DNA from: an uncultured Collinsella sp.
GTDB lineage: Bacteria; Actinomycetota; Coriobacteriia; Coriobacteriales; Coriobacteriaceae
Assembly: GCA_900554905.1 (NCBI GenBank)
Contig: USJB01000021.1
Location: 1 to 10,945, forward strand
DNA length: 10,945 bases
Direction: 5' to 3'
Part shown: piece by piece, positions 1 through 6,409 of the stretch
How the letters are laid out: each line of letters opens with the position of its first letter
Numbering within the stretch: position 1 is the first letter of the stretch
Translations under genes and position numbers: made by a program
The notes under the pieces: model-generated
Database searches by the model: none
Told to the model about the DNA's origin: nothing
What the model saw: only the letters and a program-made list of their open reading frames with translations

Positions 1-134
1 TGCTCGTCAAAGCGGCGCAGCAGATCGTCGGGCGCGGTGACCGAAAAGCGGACCAGCTCGGAGCTGGAGCCGCTGCAGCGGCAGCTCGCATCGTCGTCCG
101 CACCGTGATTGTGCGCGTGCTCGTGCTCGGCCAC
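1..134 (-). CDS. nikR: NikR-like nickel-responsive regulator, N-terminal part (cut by window edge)
   Basis: Only the first 44 codons are present; the gene continues beyond base 1. The likely start is GTG at 134, because a stop lies five codons upstream in this frame with no other start between. The residues LVRFSVTAPDDLLRRFDE match the first beta strand and helix of the ribbon-helix-helix DNA-binding domain of NikR, a nickel-dependent repressor of nickel uptake and enzyme genes. Ahead of this domain is an unusual tail of about 25 residues: a His-rich stretch (HEHAHNH), an acidic run (DDD) and a CRC motif, all plausible metal ligands. Only one base separates the start from the stop of the upstream small gene and the ribosome site is weak, so translation is probably coupled. 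The nickel-binding C-terminal ACT-like domain is outside the window, so another ribbon-helix-helix regulator is possible. Confidence 0.72.
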   Translation of the reverse strand, partial: MAEHEHAHNHGADDDASCRCSGSSSELVRFSVTAPDDLLRRFDE

Positions 135-135
135 G

Positions 136-384
136 TTACACCAGTTTCACAGAGCCGACGGAGTTGTGATCTGCCTCGATGGCCTCCTCGTAGCCCTCGA
201 GCGCATCGTGCGCCTCGTGCAGTGCAGACATGGCGGCCTCGAGCTTGGCGCCAATGCGCTCCATGTCAAAGTTCTCGGTCGCATGCAGCAGCTGATGGCT
301 CCACTCGTGAGCGAGCTCAATGGTGTCGTCGACCTGCTTGACGCTCATGGCAAGCTGGCTCATGTTCATTCCGACGTCATGCAT
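136..384 (-). CDS. Small His/Met-rich helical protein, function unknown
   Basis: The 82-residue frame starts at ATG 384 behind a strong ribosome site (AAAAGGAG, about 390-397). I do not recognise the family. It has no signal peptide or membrane segment and reads as two or three amphipathic helices, with no proline and few glycines. Seven histidines (2, 26, 30, 34, 56, 59, 73) and six methionines are a high share for this size; the spacing H26-H30-H34 puts three histidines on one helix face. It is followed after one base by the NikR-like gene, so the two are very likely co-transcribed and translationally coupled. This suggests, as inference only, a role linked to metal handling or sensing. A general cytosolic helical-bundle protein without metal is equally compatible. 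Confidence 0.68.
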   Translation of the reverse strand: MHDVGMNMSQLAMSVKQVDDTIELAHEWSHQLLHATENFDMERIGAKLEAAMSALHEAHDALEGYEEAIEADHNSVGSVKLV

Positions 385-422
385 GGGAATCTCCTTTTGT
401 ACGGGGCGATATGGTGGTTCAG

Positions 423-428
423 ATTCTA
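423..428 (-). promoter_or_regulatory. Possible -10 element for the small-protein/nikR unit
   Basis: Read on the minus strand this is TAGAAT, five of six matches to TATAAT, about 38 bases upstream of the ATG at 384. No convincing -35 element lies 16-18 bases further upstream, where the DNA is very GC-rich. It is offered as the best candidate only; no NikR-type dyad operator was recognised near it. Confidence 0.28.
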
Positions 429-453
429 CTACGCCCGCCTTGGGCGCCGCCGC

Positions 454-493
454 ATAAGAAAACGGGCGCGAGTCCGTCTGACCCGCACCCGTT
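454..493 (-). terminator. Rho-independent terminator, probably of the thioredoxin transcript
   Basis: On the minus strand an interrupted stem forms between AACGGGTGCG (493-484) and CGCGCCCGTT (470-461), one mismatch in ten pairs, and is followed by TTTTCTT. The inner loop can extend the pairing with GTC/GAC. It lies about 110 bases past the thioredoxin stop and upstream of the small-protein gene, so it would separate the two minus-strand units. Confidence 0.5.
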
Positions 494-604
494 CACTGGG
501 GGCTGTTTGTGTCTACCATACTATCCGTGGCCGCATGCCTTGCGTTTGGCACTCCGGCGAGCGGTGCGAAACCGCTCATGGACGGCAGACAAGTAACAAG
601 CGTA

Positions 605-925
605 TTACAGATGCTTCTCCAGCAGTGCCTGAAGCCTTGCCTTGGGTAAGGCGCCGACCGAGCGGTCGACCTCCTCGCCGTTCTTAAAGACGATTAGCGT
701 GGGGATGCTCATGACGCCAAACTTCATGGCCAGATCCTGGTTGTCGTCGACGTTGCACTTGGCCACGGCCAGCTTGCCGGCCAGCTCGTCGGCAACCTCG
801 TCTACGATGGGCGAGAGCGAGCGGCAAGGGCCGCACCACGGGGCCCAAAAATCAACCAGTACGGGCAGGCTATCGTTGACGACAGCGTCGAAATTCTCGG
901 GGGTAATCTGCTTAATGTCAGCCAT
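605..925 (-). CDS. trxA: Thioredoxin
   Basis: This 106-residue protein has the length of a classical cytosolic thioredoxin, the general disulfide reductase recharged by thioredoxin reductase. The redox motif WCGPC is at residues 30-34 (Cys31, Cys34), preceded by the typical VDFWAP strand, and the cis-proline loop SIPT is at 73-76 with a downstream LIVFKNGEEV strand. ATG 925 is chosen because GGAGG (931-935) lies at the right distance; an upstream ATG at 937 overlaps that ribosome site. There is no signal peptide, so it acts in the cytoplasm. It is transcribed alone, divergently from the unknown gene at 1062, with a probable terminator near 454-493. No thioredoxin reductase gene is in the window. 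Confidence 0.95.
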   Translation of the reverse strand: MADIKQITPENFDAVVNDSLPVLVDFWAPWCGPCRSLSPIVDEVADELAGKLAVAKCNVDDNQDLAMKFGVMSIPTLIVFKNGEEVDRSVGALPKARLQALLEKHL

Positions 926-1027
926 GGTGACCTCCATAATACGACGCGGCTCGGCCGCGTAAAACTCAGTACGACCGTGCTTATACCCAGCGGCTCGTAA
1001 AGCAACCACTCGCGGGCGGCTCTTTTA

Positions 1028-1033
1028 TATAAT
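1028..1033 (+). promoter_or_regulatory. Consensus -10 element for the 191-residue hypothetical gene
   Basis: TATAAT, a perfect -10 match, lies 28 bases before the chosen ATG at 1062 in an otherwise GC-rich stretch. No good -35 hexamer is seen 16-18 bases upstream. The AT-rich core reads TATATAA on the other strand as well, so it might also contribute to the divergent thioredoxin promoter. Confidence 0.45.
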
Positions 1034-1061
1034 GGTGGGCACGCAAACGATTGGAGAGCGC

Positions 1062-1637
1062 ATGCCCACGTCACAAAGCCAGAAAAAAGAAGCCATCGCT
1101 CAGGCGACCGAGCGGGAGCTCGCGTCGCTTGCAGATCGCGGTGTGCGTATCGCGGGCAATGCGTGCTCGCCGATTGTGCTGGTCAAAGGCGATTTGGATG
1201 AAGCCGAGTGCTCGGGCGGCGAGCTGGCTGCCGGCGCGGATGGCGCCGCGTTGCGCAAGGCGCTCGGCGCTATCGGATATGCCCCCGAGGATTTTTGCGT
1301 GCTGGCAAGCGTCGCCGGCGCGGGCGACGGGGCGGTCGCGGCGGGCGAGGCCCTGACGTGCGACCTGTTCCGTGAGGCGCTGGAGACCTTGGACCCCGAG
1401 GCGGTGCTGCTGCTGGACAACAGTGCGGCCGATGTCATGCGCGAGACCTATGCCGATATGCTTGTGGCAATTGATGACTTTGACACCGCCATGCTTAAGC
1501 CCGGCCTGGTCGCCCATGTGCAGGGGCGCCGCGTGCTGGCGCTCGACGGTTTTGAGGCGGCGCTCACCGACAAGGCCGCCAAGCAGCGCATGTGGGCCTA
1601 CATTAAGCAGCTGACCCCGGCGGCCGCACCGCTGTAG
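1062..1637 (+). CDS. Hypothetical protein, possible degenerate uracil-DNA glycosylase-like fold
   Basis: The 191-residue soluble protein starts at ATG 1062 behind TTGGAGAG (1051-1058); an in-frame ATG at 1032 overlaps the -10 element and lacks a ribosome site. I do not recognise it with certainty. The order of its segments recalls family 4/5 uracil-DNA glycosylases: a strand with acidic turn (VLVKGDLDEAE), a helix with LRKALGAIGY, a helix then LDPEAVLLLDNSAADVM, which resembles their 'P-x-VVLLGNxAA' segment, and a C-terminal KQRMWAYIKQL helix. However, the expected catalytic GE(A)PG motif, the cysteines of the iron-sulfur cluster and the HPS motif are not visible, so enzymatic activity would be unlikely if the resemblance is real. 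It converges with the kinase gene, with only 18 bases between stops and no clear terminator. Confidence 0.7.
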   Translation: MPTSQSQKKEAIAQATERELASLADRGVRIAGNACSPIVLVKGDLDEAECSGGELAAGADGAALRKALGAIGYAPEDFCVLASVAGAGDGAVAAGEALTCDLFREALETLDPEAVLLLDNSAADVMRETYADMLVAIDDFDTAMLKPGLVAHVQGRRVLALDGFEAALTDKAAKQRMWAYIKQLTPAAAPL

Positions 1638-1655
1638 CGAGGCTGGCGGCAGCCC

Positions 1656-2933
1656 CTACATCACGGCGCGCAGCTCAAACCGGTCGCCATTAATGCGGAA
1701 CTGGCAGTTGCCGTTCATGCGCTCGACGGCAAGCATAATGCTCTTGGTGCCAAAGCCGTGGCCCGCATGCCGGGTCACGGGCATGCCATCGACCATGTGC
1801 GGCGCACGGCCAAACGTGTTGGAAACCAGCAGTAGAAGATGACCGTCTTCGTAGCGAAGGTCCAGGTCGACAAACCGCTTGCCCTCGGGGGCGGCGCTCG
1901 CCGCGGCGATGGCATTGTCCAGGGCGTTCGATACCACACTGAACAGATCGACATCGCCCACGTGGACGGTTTCGGGCACGGCGGCGCGCAGGTCGGCGGT
2001 GATGCCGTGCGCGTTGATGTCCGCGGAAAACGACGAGAGCGCAATGTTGACCGTTTCGTTGGCGCAGTAGCGGCGCACGGCGGTGCGGTCGTTGGTCTCG
2101 CAGAGCGCGTCGATGCGCTCAAGTGCCTCATCGGTGCGACCCTCTTCGATCAGGGCCGCTAGACTGCGCAGGTAGTGGCGCATGTCGTGACGGAGAACTG
2201 AGAGCTCGCGTCCGGACTGGCGCCAGGCTTCGAGCTCTTTGATGGCCGCGCTGTCGCGGGTCGCGAGCATCCAGCGCTCGCGCTCGGCGATTTCCTTTGC
2301 CTCGTATTCGCGAAGGTAGACGGCAAGAAACATAAGGTAGAAGGCGCAGAGGGCGAACGCCAAAAACTCAACGGTTACCACCGAGCCCGAGTGGAAGAGC
2401 GTGGTATAGACGTTGGTGGCGTAGTCGAAGATGTAGTAGACAAGCGGCAGGATGAGCAGAATCTCCAGCTCGGTGGGGCTTTTGATTGCCAGGCGGGGGC
2501 CAATCTCGCTTGCCCAATGCAACAAGACGGCAAAGACGCCGAGCGTGGTGATGATGCGCGCCGCGTAGTACGCGGCCTGCGAATCGGTGGCGGCGAGTGC
2601 GGCGATGCCCACCCAGTTGCTAAACTGGCAGCTCAGGTAGGCACTGGTAACGCCCAGGATGGCGAGCAGCGGACTCAGGCGATAGCGTACGCACAGGTAG
2701 ACGACAAGCGGCAGATGCACGACGAGCGGATAGGCCTGTCGGGCAAACAGCTCACCACCGACGAGGTTGGCAATCGCAAAAGCGGTGCCGGTGACGGCGC
2801 CGACCCCCACCAGTTCGAGCGAATGGCGGCGGTTGATCTCGACGCCGCACAGCGCCGCCGAGGCAAAGACGCCAAAGAGTAACGTCGTCGCATGGTGGAT
2901 TGCCCAAAGTACCAGTTCTGCCGAGGAAAGCAT
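1656..2933 (-). CDS. Membrane sensor histidine kinase, GHKL/AgrC-like
   Basis: The 425-residue protein begins with a membrane domain of about six helices (roughly residues 5-30, 40-60, 68-100, 120-140, 155-180, 185-207), followed by a charged linker and a short dimerisation helix with the LRHDMRHYL box (candidate phosphoacceptor His249). The ATP-binding domain follows, with the N-box SNALDNAI (about 335-342) and a GHGFGTKSI glycine loop (391-399). This is the layout of the HATPase_c_5/AgrC class that pairs with LytTR regulators and often senses peptides or membrane state. The ATG at 2933 shares one base with the stop of the response regulator (TGATG), preceded by GGGAG (2942-2946), so translation is coupled. 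The ligand cannot be inferred: no pheromone precursor or AgrB-type protease gene is nearby. Confidence 0.9.
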   Translation of the reverse strand: MLSSAELVLWAIHHATTLLFGVFASAALCGVEINRRHSLELVGVGAVTGTAFAIANLVGGELFARQAYPLVVHLPLVVYLCVRYRLSPLLAILGVTSAYLSCQFSNWVGIAALAATDSQAAYYAARIITTLGVFAVLLHWASEIGPRLAIKSPTELEILLILPLVYYIFDYATNVYTTLFHSGSVVTVEFLAFALCAFYLMFLAVYLREYEAKEIAERERWMLATRDSAAIKELEAWRQSGRELSVLRHDMRHYLRSLAALIEEGRTDEALERIDALCETNDRTAVRRYCANETVNIALSSFSADINAHGITADLRAAVPETVHVGDVDLFSVVSNALDNAIAAASAAPEGKRFVDLDLRYEDGHLLLLVSNTFGRAPHMVDGMPVTRHAGHGFGTKSIMLAVERMNGNCQFRINGDRFELRAVM

Positions 2934-3655
2934 CAGCGTCTCCCGCCCTCGAACCGTACCGCAAAGTAGGCGTCCTGGAATCCCTGCTTGCAGCTGCGCG
3001 CGAGCGGTATGCACGCACCCGAGCGCATGACGATTTCCGTGCGGTTAAAGTGGTCGATGTTGCGCAGATTGACCTGGTAGCTGCGGTGGCACTTAAAGAA
3101 GGTCGCGTTTTGGGCCAGTCGGTCCTCGATGCTGCGGAACGGCTCGAGCGCCTCGATATCGCGGCCGTCGCGCAGGTGGAAGACCACGTGCTTGTTGCGA
3201 GCCTCGGCATATTCGATATCGGATAGGCGTAGGGCATGGTAGCCAAAGGACGTCTTGATGACAAGCTCGTCAATCGTTGCCGGACGCAGGCTCGACAGCT
3301 CGTTGAGCAGTTGCGCCACGCGCTCGTAGGTCACGGGTTTGAGCAGGTAGTCGAAGGCGCAGACCTCGTAGGACTCAAGCGCGAACTCGGGCGATGAGGT
3401 CAGAAACACCAAGCGCACGGCGGTATCGGATTGGCGCAGCTCGCGGGCGGTGTCCATGCCGTTGACGAGCGGCATAATCATGTCGAGCATGATAATGTCG
3501 GCGCGCGATGCGGCATGGCGGGCCAGCAGGTCCTCGCCGCGCGTGACGAGCGCAACATCGACCGCCGTGCTCGTCTCGGTCGACCAACGGTCGATCATCC
3601 GGTGCAGTCTATCTAGAAAAGCGACATCATCGTCGCAGGCAATAATCTTGAGCAT
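2933..3655 (-). CDS. LytTR-family response regulator
   Basis: The 240-residue protein combines a receiver domain (about 1-120) with a LytTR DNA-binding domain (about 128-235). In the receiver, the acidic cluster CDDD (7-10), phosphoacceptor Asp58 in MLDMIMP, Thr86 and Lys106 in YLLKP are all in place, so it should be phosphorylated normally. The LytTR part shows the DIEYAEARNKHVVFHL strand pair and the FFKCHRSYQVNL segment typical of AgrA/AlgR relatives. Start ATG 3655 follows AAGGGGG (3661-3667). It is the first gene of a two-gene unit with the kinase at 1656-2933, its evident partner. LytTR regulators bind paired direct repeats of about ten bases; I could not identify such a pair in the upstream 3656-3860 stretch. 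Confidence 0.93.
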   Translation of the reverse strand: MLKIIACDDDVAFLDRLHRMIDRWSTETSTAVDVALVTRGEDLLARHAASRADIIMLDMIMPLVNGMDTARELRQSDTAVRLVFLTSSPEFALESYEVCAFDYLLKPVTYERVAQLLNELSSLRPATIDELVIKTSFGYHALRLSDIEYAEARNKHVVFHLRDGRDIEALEPFRSIEDRLAQNATFFKCHRSYQVNLRNIDHFNRTEIVMRSGACIPLARSCKQGFQDAYFAVRFEGGRR

Positions 3656-3862
3656 TCGGCCCCCTTAAGTAGTTCGATTTTGCCACATCGGGCACGCGCC
3701 GCTTGCGGGGGTGCGGACCGTTTGCGCCCCACGGCGTGCAGCTCGCGCCAAGCGGTGTTGCGGTGGCGAAAGATGCCTCCTGCGCTATCGAAAGCCCGGC
3801 TATCCTCAGCTTGCCAGTTCGAAAATGGACTTGCCGCATGATTGAATCTTTATTTCAACTTT
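3656..3862. other. Divergent intergenic stretch between the response regulator and the nad operator
   Basis: No gene is supported here. A 70-codon minus-strand frame from 3839 lacks a ribosome site and family resemblance. The regulator's ribosome site is at 3661-3667. No clear promoter for the minus-strand pair was found. A 12-base string identical to part of the IS inner repeat (GGGGGTGCGGAC) is at 3707-3718 and is probably coincidental. Confidence 0.4.
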
Positions 3863-3906
3863 ACACCTAGGTTTACAGCTGTCTTGTCAGCTGTAAACCT
3901 AGGTGT
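3863..3906 (+). promoter_or_regulatory. 44-bp perfect inverted repeat, candidate NiaR operator of the nad operon
   Basis: Two 19-base arms (3863-3881 and 3888-3906, left arm ACACCTAGGTTTACAGCTG) are exact reverse complements around a six-base centre. Each arm contains two smaller palindromes: CCTAGG, with copies 33 bp apart, and CAGCTG, with copies 12 bp apart, so pairs of dimeric proteins could bind on one helix face. It covers the predicted -35 element and spacer of the nadA promoter, the right place for a repressor. The repressor gene niaR ends this operon. That NiaR binds here is inference; I cannot confirm the motif for this lineage. Confidence 0.7.
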
Positions 3907-3912
3907 CATACT
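3884..3912 (+). promoter_or_regulatory. Predicted sigma-70-type promoter of the nadA-nadB-nadC-niaR operon
   Basis: TTGTCA (3884-3889, five of six matches to TTGACA) is separated by 17 bases from CATACT (3907-3912, four of six matches to TATAAT). The -35 element starts inside the centre of the palindrome, so the dyad would not be transcribed. Start of transcription would be near 3918-3920, about 30 bases before the nadA ATG. Confidence 0.55.
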
Positions 3913-3947
3913 AAAGCCCCAAGATTCGCCAAAAGAGAGGGGCCTTG

Positions 3948-4973
3948 ATGGCACAGAGCGCGAACATGGATGCATCGGAGCTTGCACGCGATATCGCGGC
4001 CGGCCTGGCATCGGCAACGACGGCAACGGAGCGCGCGGCGCTGGTACCCGCAGAGCTCGTCGAGGCCATTCATCAGCTAAAAACCCAACGTGACGCAGTG
4101 ATCCTGGCGCACTATTATGTGGCGCCCGAGGTCCAAGCCGTTGCCGATTACGTCGGCGACAGCTTCTACCTGGCAAAGCTCGCCAAGAGCCTGCCGCAGC
4201 AGACTATCGTGCTGTGCGGCGTGGAGTTTATGGGCGAGAGCGCCAAGCTGCTCAATCCCACCAAGACCGTGCTGCTGCCCGAGCCGGGCGCGGACTGTCC
4301 CATGGCGCACATGGTCAAGCGCGAGACGGTCGACGCAGCGCGCGCCGAGTATGGCGACGACCTGGCCGTGGTGTGCTACGTCAACTCGACGGTCGAGATC
4401 AAGAGCTGGAGTGACGTGTGCGTTACCAGCTCTAACGCCGTCAAGATCGTCTCCGAGCTGCCGCAGCAGCACATCTTGTTCATTCCCGACCAAAACCTGG
4501 GCCGCTTTGTGGCCGAGCAGGTGCCCCAAAAGCATGTCATCCTCAACAACGGCTACTGCCCGCGTCATCACATCATCACCGTCGAGCAGATCGTCGACGC
4601 GCAGGAGGCGCACCCCGACGCGCTCGTGCTGGCGCACCCCGAGTGCAAGGCCGACGTCCTGGCCGAGGCCGACTACATCGGCTCCACCGCTGGCATCATC
4701 AAGTATGCCGAGGAGTCGGACGCGAGCGAGTTCATCATCGTGACGGTCCGCGGCGTGCTCTACGAGCTCGAGCGCCGCTGCCAGGGCACCGGCAAGAAGT
4801 TCTACTTCCCTGCGGTGCAGCCCATCTGCGTCAACATGGATCTCATTACACTCGAAAAGCTCGTGCACTGCCTGGAGACGGGCGAGGGCGAGGTGCAGAT
4901 TGGCGTGTCGGACGAGGCCGCCGATCAGGCCAAGCTCACGCTCGACCGCATGCTTGAGTACGCGGCGCGCTAA
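3948..4973 (+). CDS. nadA: Quinolinate synthase A
   Basis: NadA condenses iminoaspartate from NadB with dihydroxyacetone phosphate to give quinolinate, using an oxygen-sensitive [4Fe-4S] cluster. The 341-residue protein has all three expected cluster ligands: Cys117 in DCPMA, Cys204 in GYCPRH and Cys294 in ICVNM. The spacing 117-204 equals that of Cys81-Cys168 in Thermotoga maritima NadA as I recall it. The substrate segments ILAHYY (52-57), VGDS (69-72), YVNSTVE (144-150), TSSNAV (160-165), HPEC (230-233) and GSTAGI (245-250) are present. ATG 3948 follows AGAGAGGGG (3934-3942); an adjacent TTG at 3945 is less likely. About 40 residues precede the first conserved segment, a modest N-terminal extension. 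It is the first gene of the operon. Confidence 0.97.
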   Translation: MAQSANMDASELARDIAAGLASATTATERAALVPAELVEAIHQLKTQRDAVILAHYYVAPEVQAVADYVGDSFYLAKLAKSLPQQTIVLCGVEFMGESAKLLNPTKTVLLPEPGADCPMAHMVKRETVDAARAEYGDDLAVVCYVNSTVEIKSWSDVCVTSSNAVKIVSELPQQHILFIPDQNLGRFVAEQVPQKHVILNNGYCPRHHIITVEQIVDAQEAHPDALVLAHPECKADVLAEADYIGSTAGIIKYAEESDASEFIIVTVRGVLYELERRCQGTGKKFYFPAVQPICVNMDLITLEKLVHCLETGEGEVQIGVSDEAADQAKLTLDRMLEYAAR

Positions 4974-4976
4974 GCC

Positions 4977-5011
4977 AATGTGACATGAGGGACCATCCCT
5001 TATGCCACATT
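4977..5011 (+). repeat. REP-like hairpin between nadA and nadB
   Basis: Sixteen-base arms (4977-4992 and 4996-5011) flank a three-base loop CCA and pair with one mismatch (A-C) and one G-T pair; the arm ends are AATGTG/CACATT and the top is GAGGGA/TCCCTT. It begins three bases after the nadA stop and ends just before the nadB ribosome site. There is no T-run, so it is not a typical terminator. It may stabilise or partly insulate the upstream message, or be a dispersed palindrome that landed between the genes. Confidence 0.7.
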
Positions 5012-5029
5012 ACAAGGGAGAGGATTCCT

Positions 5030-6406
5030 GTGGAAACCAAACAATACCCCGATATGGAGTGTGACGTCGTCATTGCCGGTTGCGGCGTGGCGGGCCTGTA
5101 TGCGGCTCTCAATCTGCCGACGAGCACGCGCGTAATCATGCTCTCCAAGGGCGCCATCGACGAGTGCGATTCGATGCTCGCGCAGGGCGGCATCTGCGTG
5201 CTGCCCGAGGGTTCTGACTATGATGCCTTCTTTGAGGACACCATGCACGCCGGCCACTACGAGAACCGCCGCGAGAGCGTTGACATCATGATTCGCTCGA
5301 GCCGCTCGGTCATCAACGACCTGCTAGCGATGGGCGTGGATTTTGAGCGCAAGGCCGACGGCAGCCTCAATTTTACCCGCGAGGGCGCGCACAGCCGCCC
5401 GCGCATCGCCTTCCATGCCGATATTACGGGCAAGGAAATTACGACCAAGCTGCTCCAGGCTGTCCGCAAGCTGGACAACGTGCGGATTTTGGAGCACGTG
5501 GCCATGACCAACATCCTGACCGCCGAGCGCGATGGCGCCACGGTGTGCACCGGCGTCGTCGCCGTTGCCGTGGACGAGGACGATTCAGCTCACCCCGCCG
5601 ACGAGCTGGCAAATGCCGCTGAGGACGTGCATGCCGGTAAGCCGTTTAAGATCCATGCCCGCCATACGCTGTGGGCAACGGGCGGTATCGGTGGCGTGTA
5701 CGACCACTCGACCAACTACCCGCAGCTCACCGGTGACGCCTGCTACATCGCGCAGGAGCACGGCATCACGATGGAGCACCTGGACTACGTGCAGATCCAC
5801 CCCACGGGCCTGTTCTCGCCGCAGCCGGGTCGCACGTTCCTGATCAGCGAAAGCTGCCGCGGCGAGGGCGCGATTCTGCTCAATGCCGCCGGCGAGCGCT
5901 TTACCGACGAGTTGCAGCCGCGCGACGTTGTCGCCGCCGCCATCCGCGAGCAGATGAAGCAGGATGACACCGAGCACGAGTGGCTGAGCTTTGCCCCCGT
6001 CGAGCGCGACGTGGTGACCGGGCACTTTGCCAATATCCGCGCGCGCTGCCTGGAGGACGGCCGCGACATCCTGGACGAGCCCATTCCCGTCACACCCACG
6101 CAGCACTACTTTATGGGCGGCGTGTGGGTCGACAAGGACGGCCGCACCTCGATGCCCGAGCTCTACGCCGCCGGCGAGACGGCCTGCAACGGCGTTCACG
6201 GCAAGAATCGCCTAGCTTCCAACAGCCTGCTCGAGTCCCTAGTCTGGGGTCGCCGCGCTGCTTGGCGTATGCGCACCGGCGAGTCGCTGGCCGTGGAGCA
6301 GGCGGGCGAGCCCGCGCTCGATGGACGCCATCGCGCCCTGAGCGCCGATACCCTTGCAATCGATGATCTGGCCCGTGCCGCCGGCACGCAGGCCGTGGAG
6401 GAGTAG
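5030..6406 (+). CDS. nadB: L-aspartate oxidase
   Basis: NadB is the FAD enzyme that oxidises L-aspartate to iminoaspartate, the substrate of NadA; in anaerobes fumarate can serve as electron acceptor. GTG 5030 is chosen because AAGGGAGAGG (5014-5023) precedes it at normal spacing; an ATG at 4985 would lie inside the intercistronic hairpin. The 458-residue protein has the dinucleotide fold GCGVAG (17-22), the AQGG segment, the substrate-site HPTG motif (His257), the RDVV motif (Arg298) and the GGVWVDKDGRTSMPELYAAGE/HGKNRLASNSLLE region (about 363-405, with His390) shared with succinate dehydrogenase flavoproteins. It is shorter than the roughly 540-residue E. coli enzyme, mainly because the C-terminal helical domain is nearly absent. 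nadC follows after three bases. Confidence 0.96.
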   Translation: METKQYPDMECDVVIAGCGVAGLYAALNLPTSTRVIMLSKGAIDECDSMLAQGGICVLPEGSDYDAFFEDTMHAGHYENRRESVDIMIRSSRSVINDLLAMGVDFERKADGSLNFTREGAHSRPRIAFHADITGKEITTKLLQAVRKLDNVRILEHVAMTNILTAERDGATVCTGVVAVAVDEDDSAHPADELANAAEDVHAGKPFKIHARHTLWATGGIGGVYDHSTNYPQLTGDACYIAQEHGITMEHLDYVQIHPTGLFSPQPGRTFLISESCRGEGAILLNAAGERFTDELQPRDVVAAAIREQMKQDDTEHEWLSFAPVERDVVTGHFANIRARCLEDGRDILDEPIPVTPTQHYFMGGVWVDKDGRTSMPELYAAGETACNGVHGKNRLASNSLLESLVWGRRAAWRMRTGESLAVEQAGEPALDGRHRALSADTLAIDDLARAAGTQAVEE

Positions 6407-6409
6407 ACC

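Noticed and set aside
559..577. Perfect 7-base stem hairpin (GAGCGGT/ACCGCTC) just after thioredoxin
   Set aside because: There is no T-run on either side and no other RNA features; too little to call a terminator or small RNA.
109..687. Open frame of 192 codons on the plus strand across the small gene and thioredoxin end
   Set aside because: It overlaps two supported minus-strand genes and a probable terminator, and the protein is a low-complexity Arg-rich sequence.
1638..1655. Small GGCTG/CAGCC hairpin between convergent genes
   Set aside because: The stem is only five pairs and lacks a T-run, so it is weak as a terminator.
3707..3718. Third copy of the 12-base IS inner-repeat string GGGGGTGCGGAC, with GTTGCGGTG at 3757-3765
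   Set aside because: The two pieces are in the opposite order to the element end and unsupported by further similarity, so chance in GC-rich DNA is more likely than a remnant.
3627..3839. 70-codon minus-strand frame upstream of the response regulator
   Set aside because: No ribosome site precedes its ATG, it overlaps the regulator start, and it resembles no family I know.
4077..4868. Long open frame of 263 codons on the minus strand
   Set aside because: It lies wholly antisense to nadA, is rich in Asp/Leu/Val/Gly as expected from reversed GC-rich codons, and has no recognisable family.
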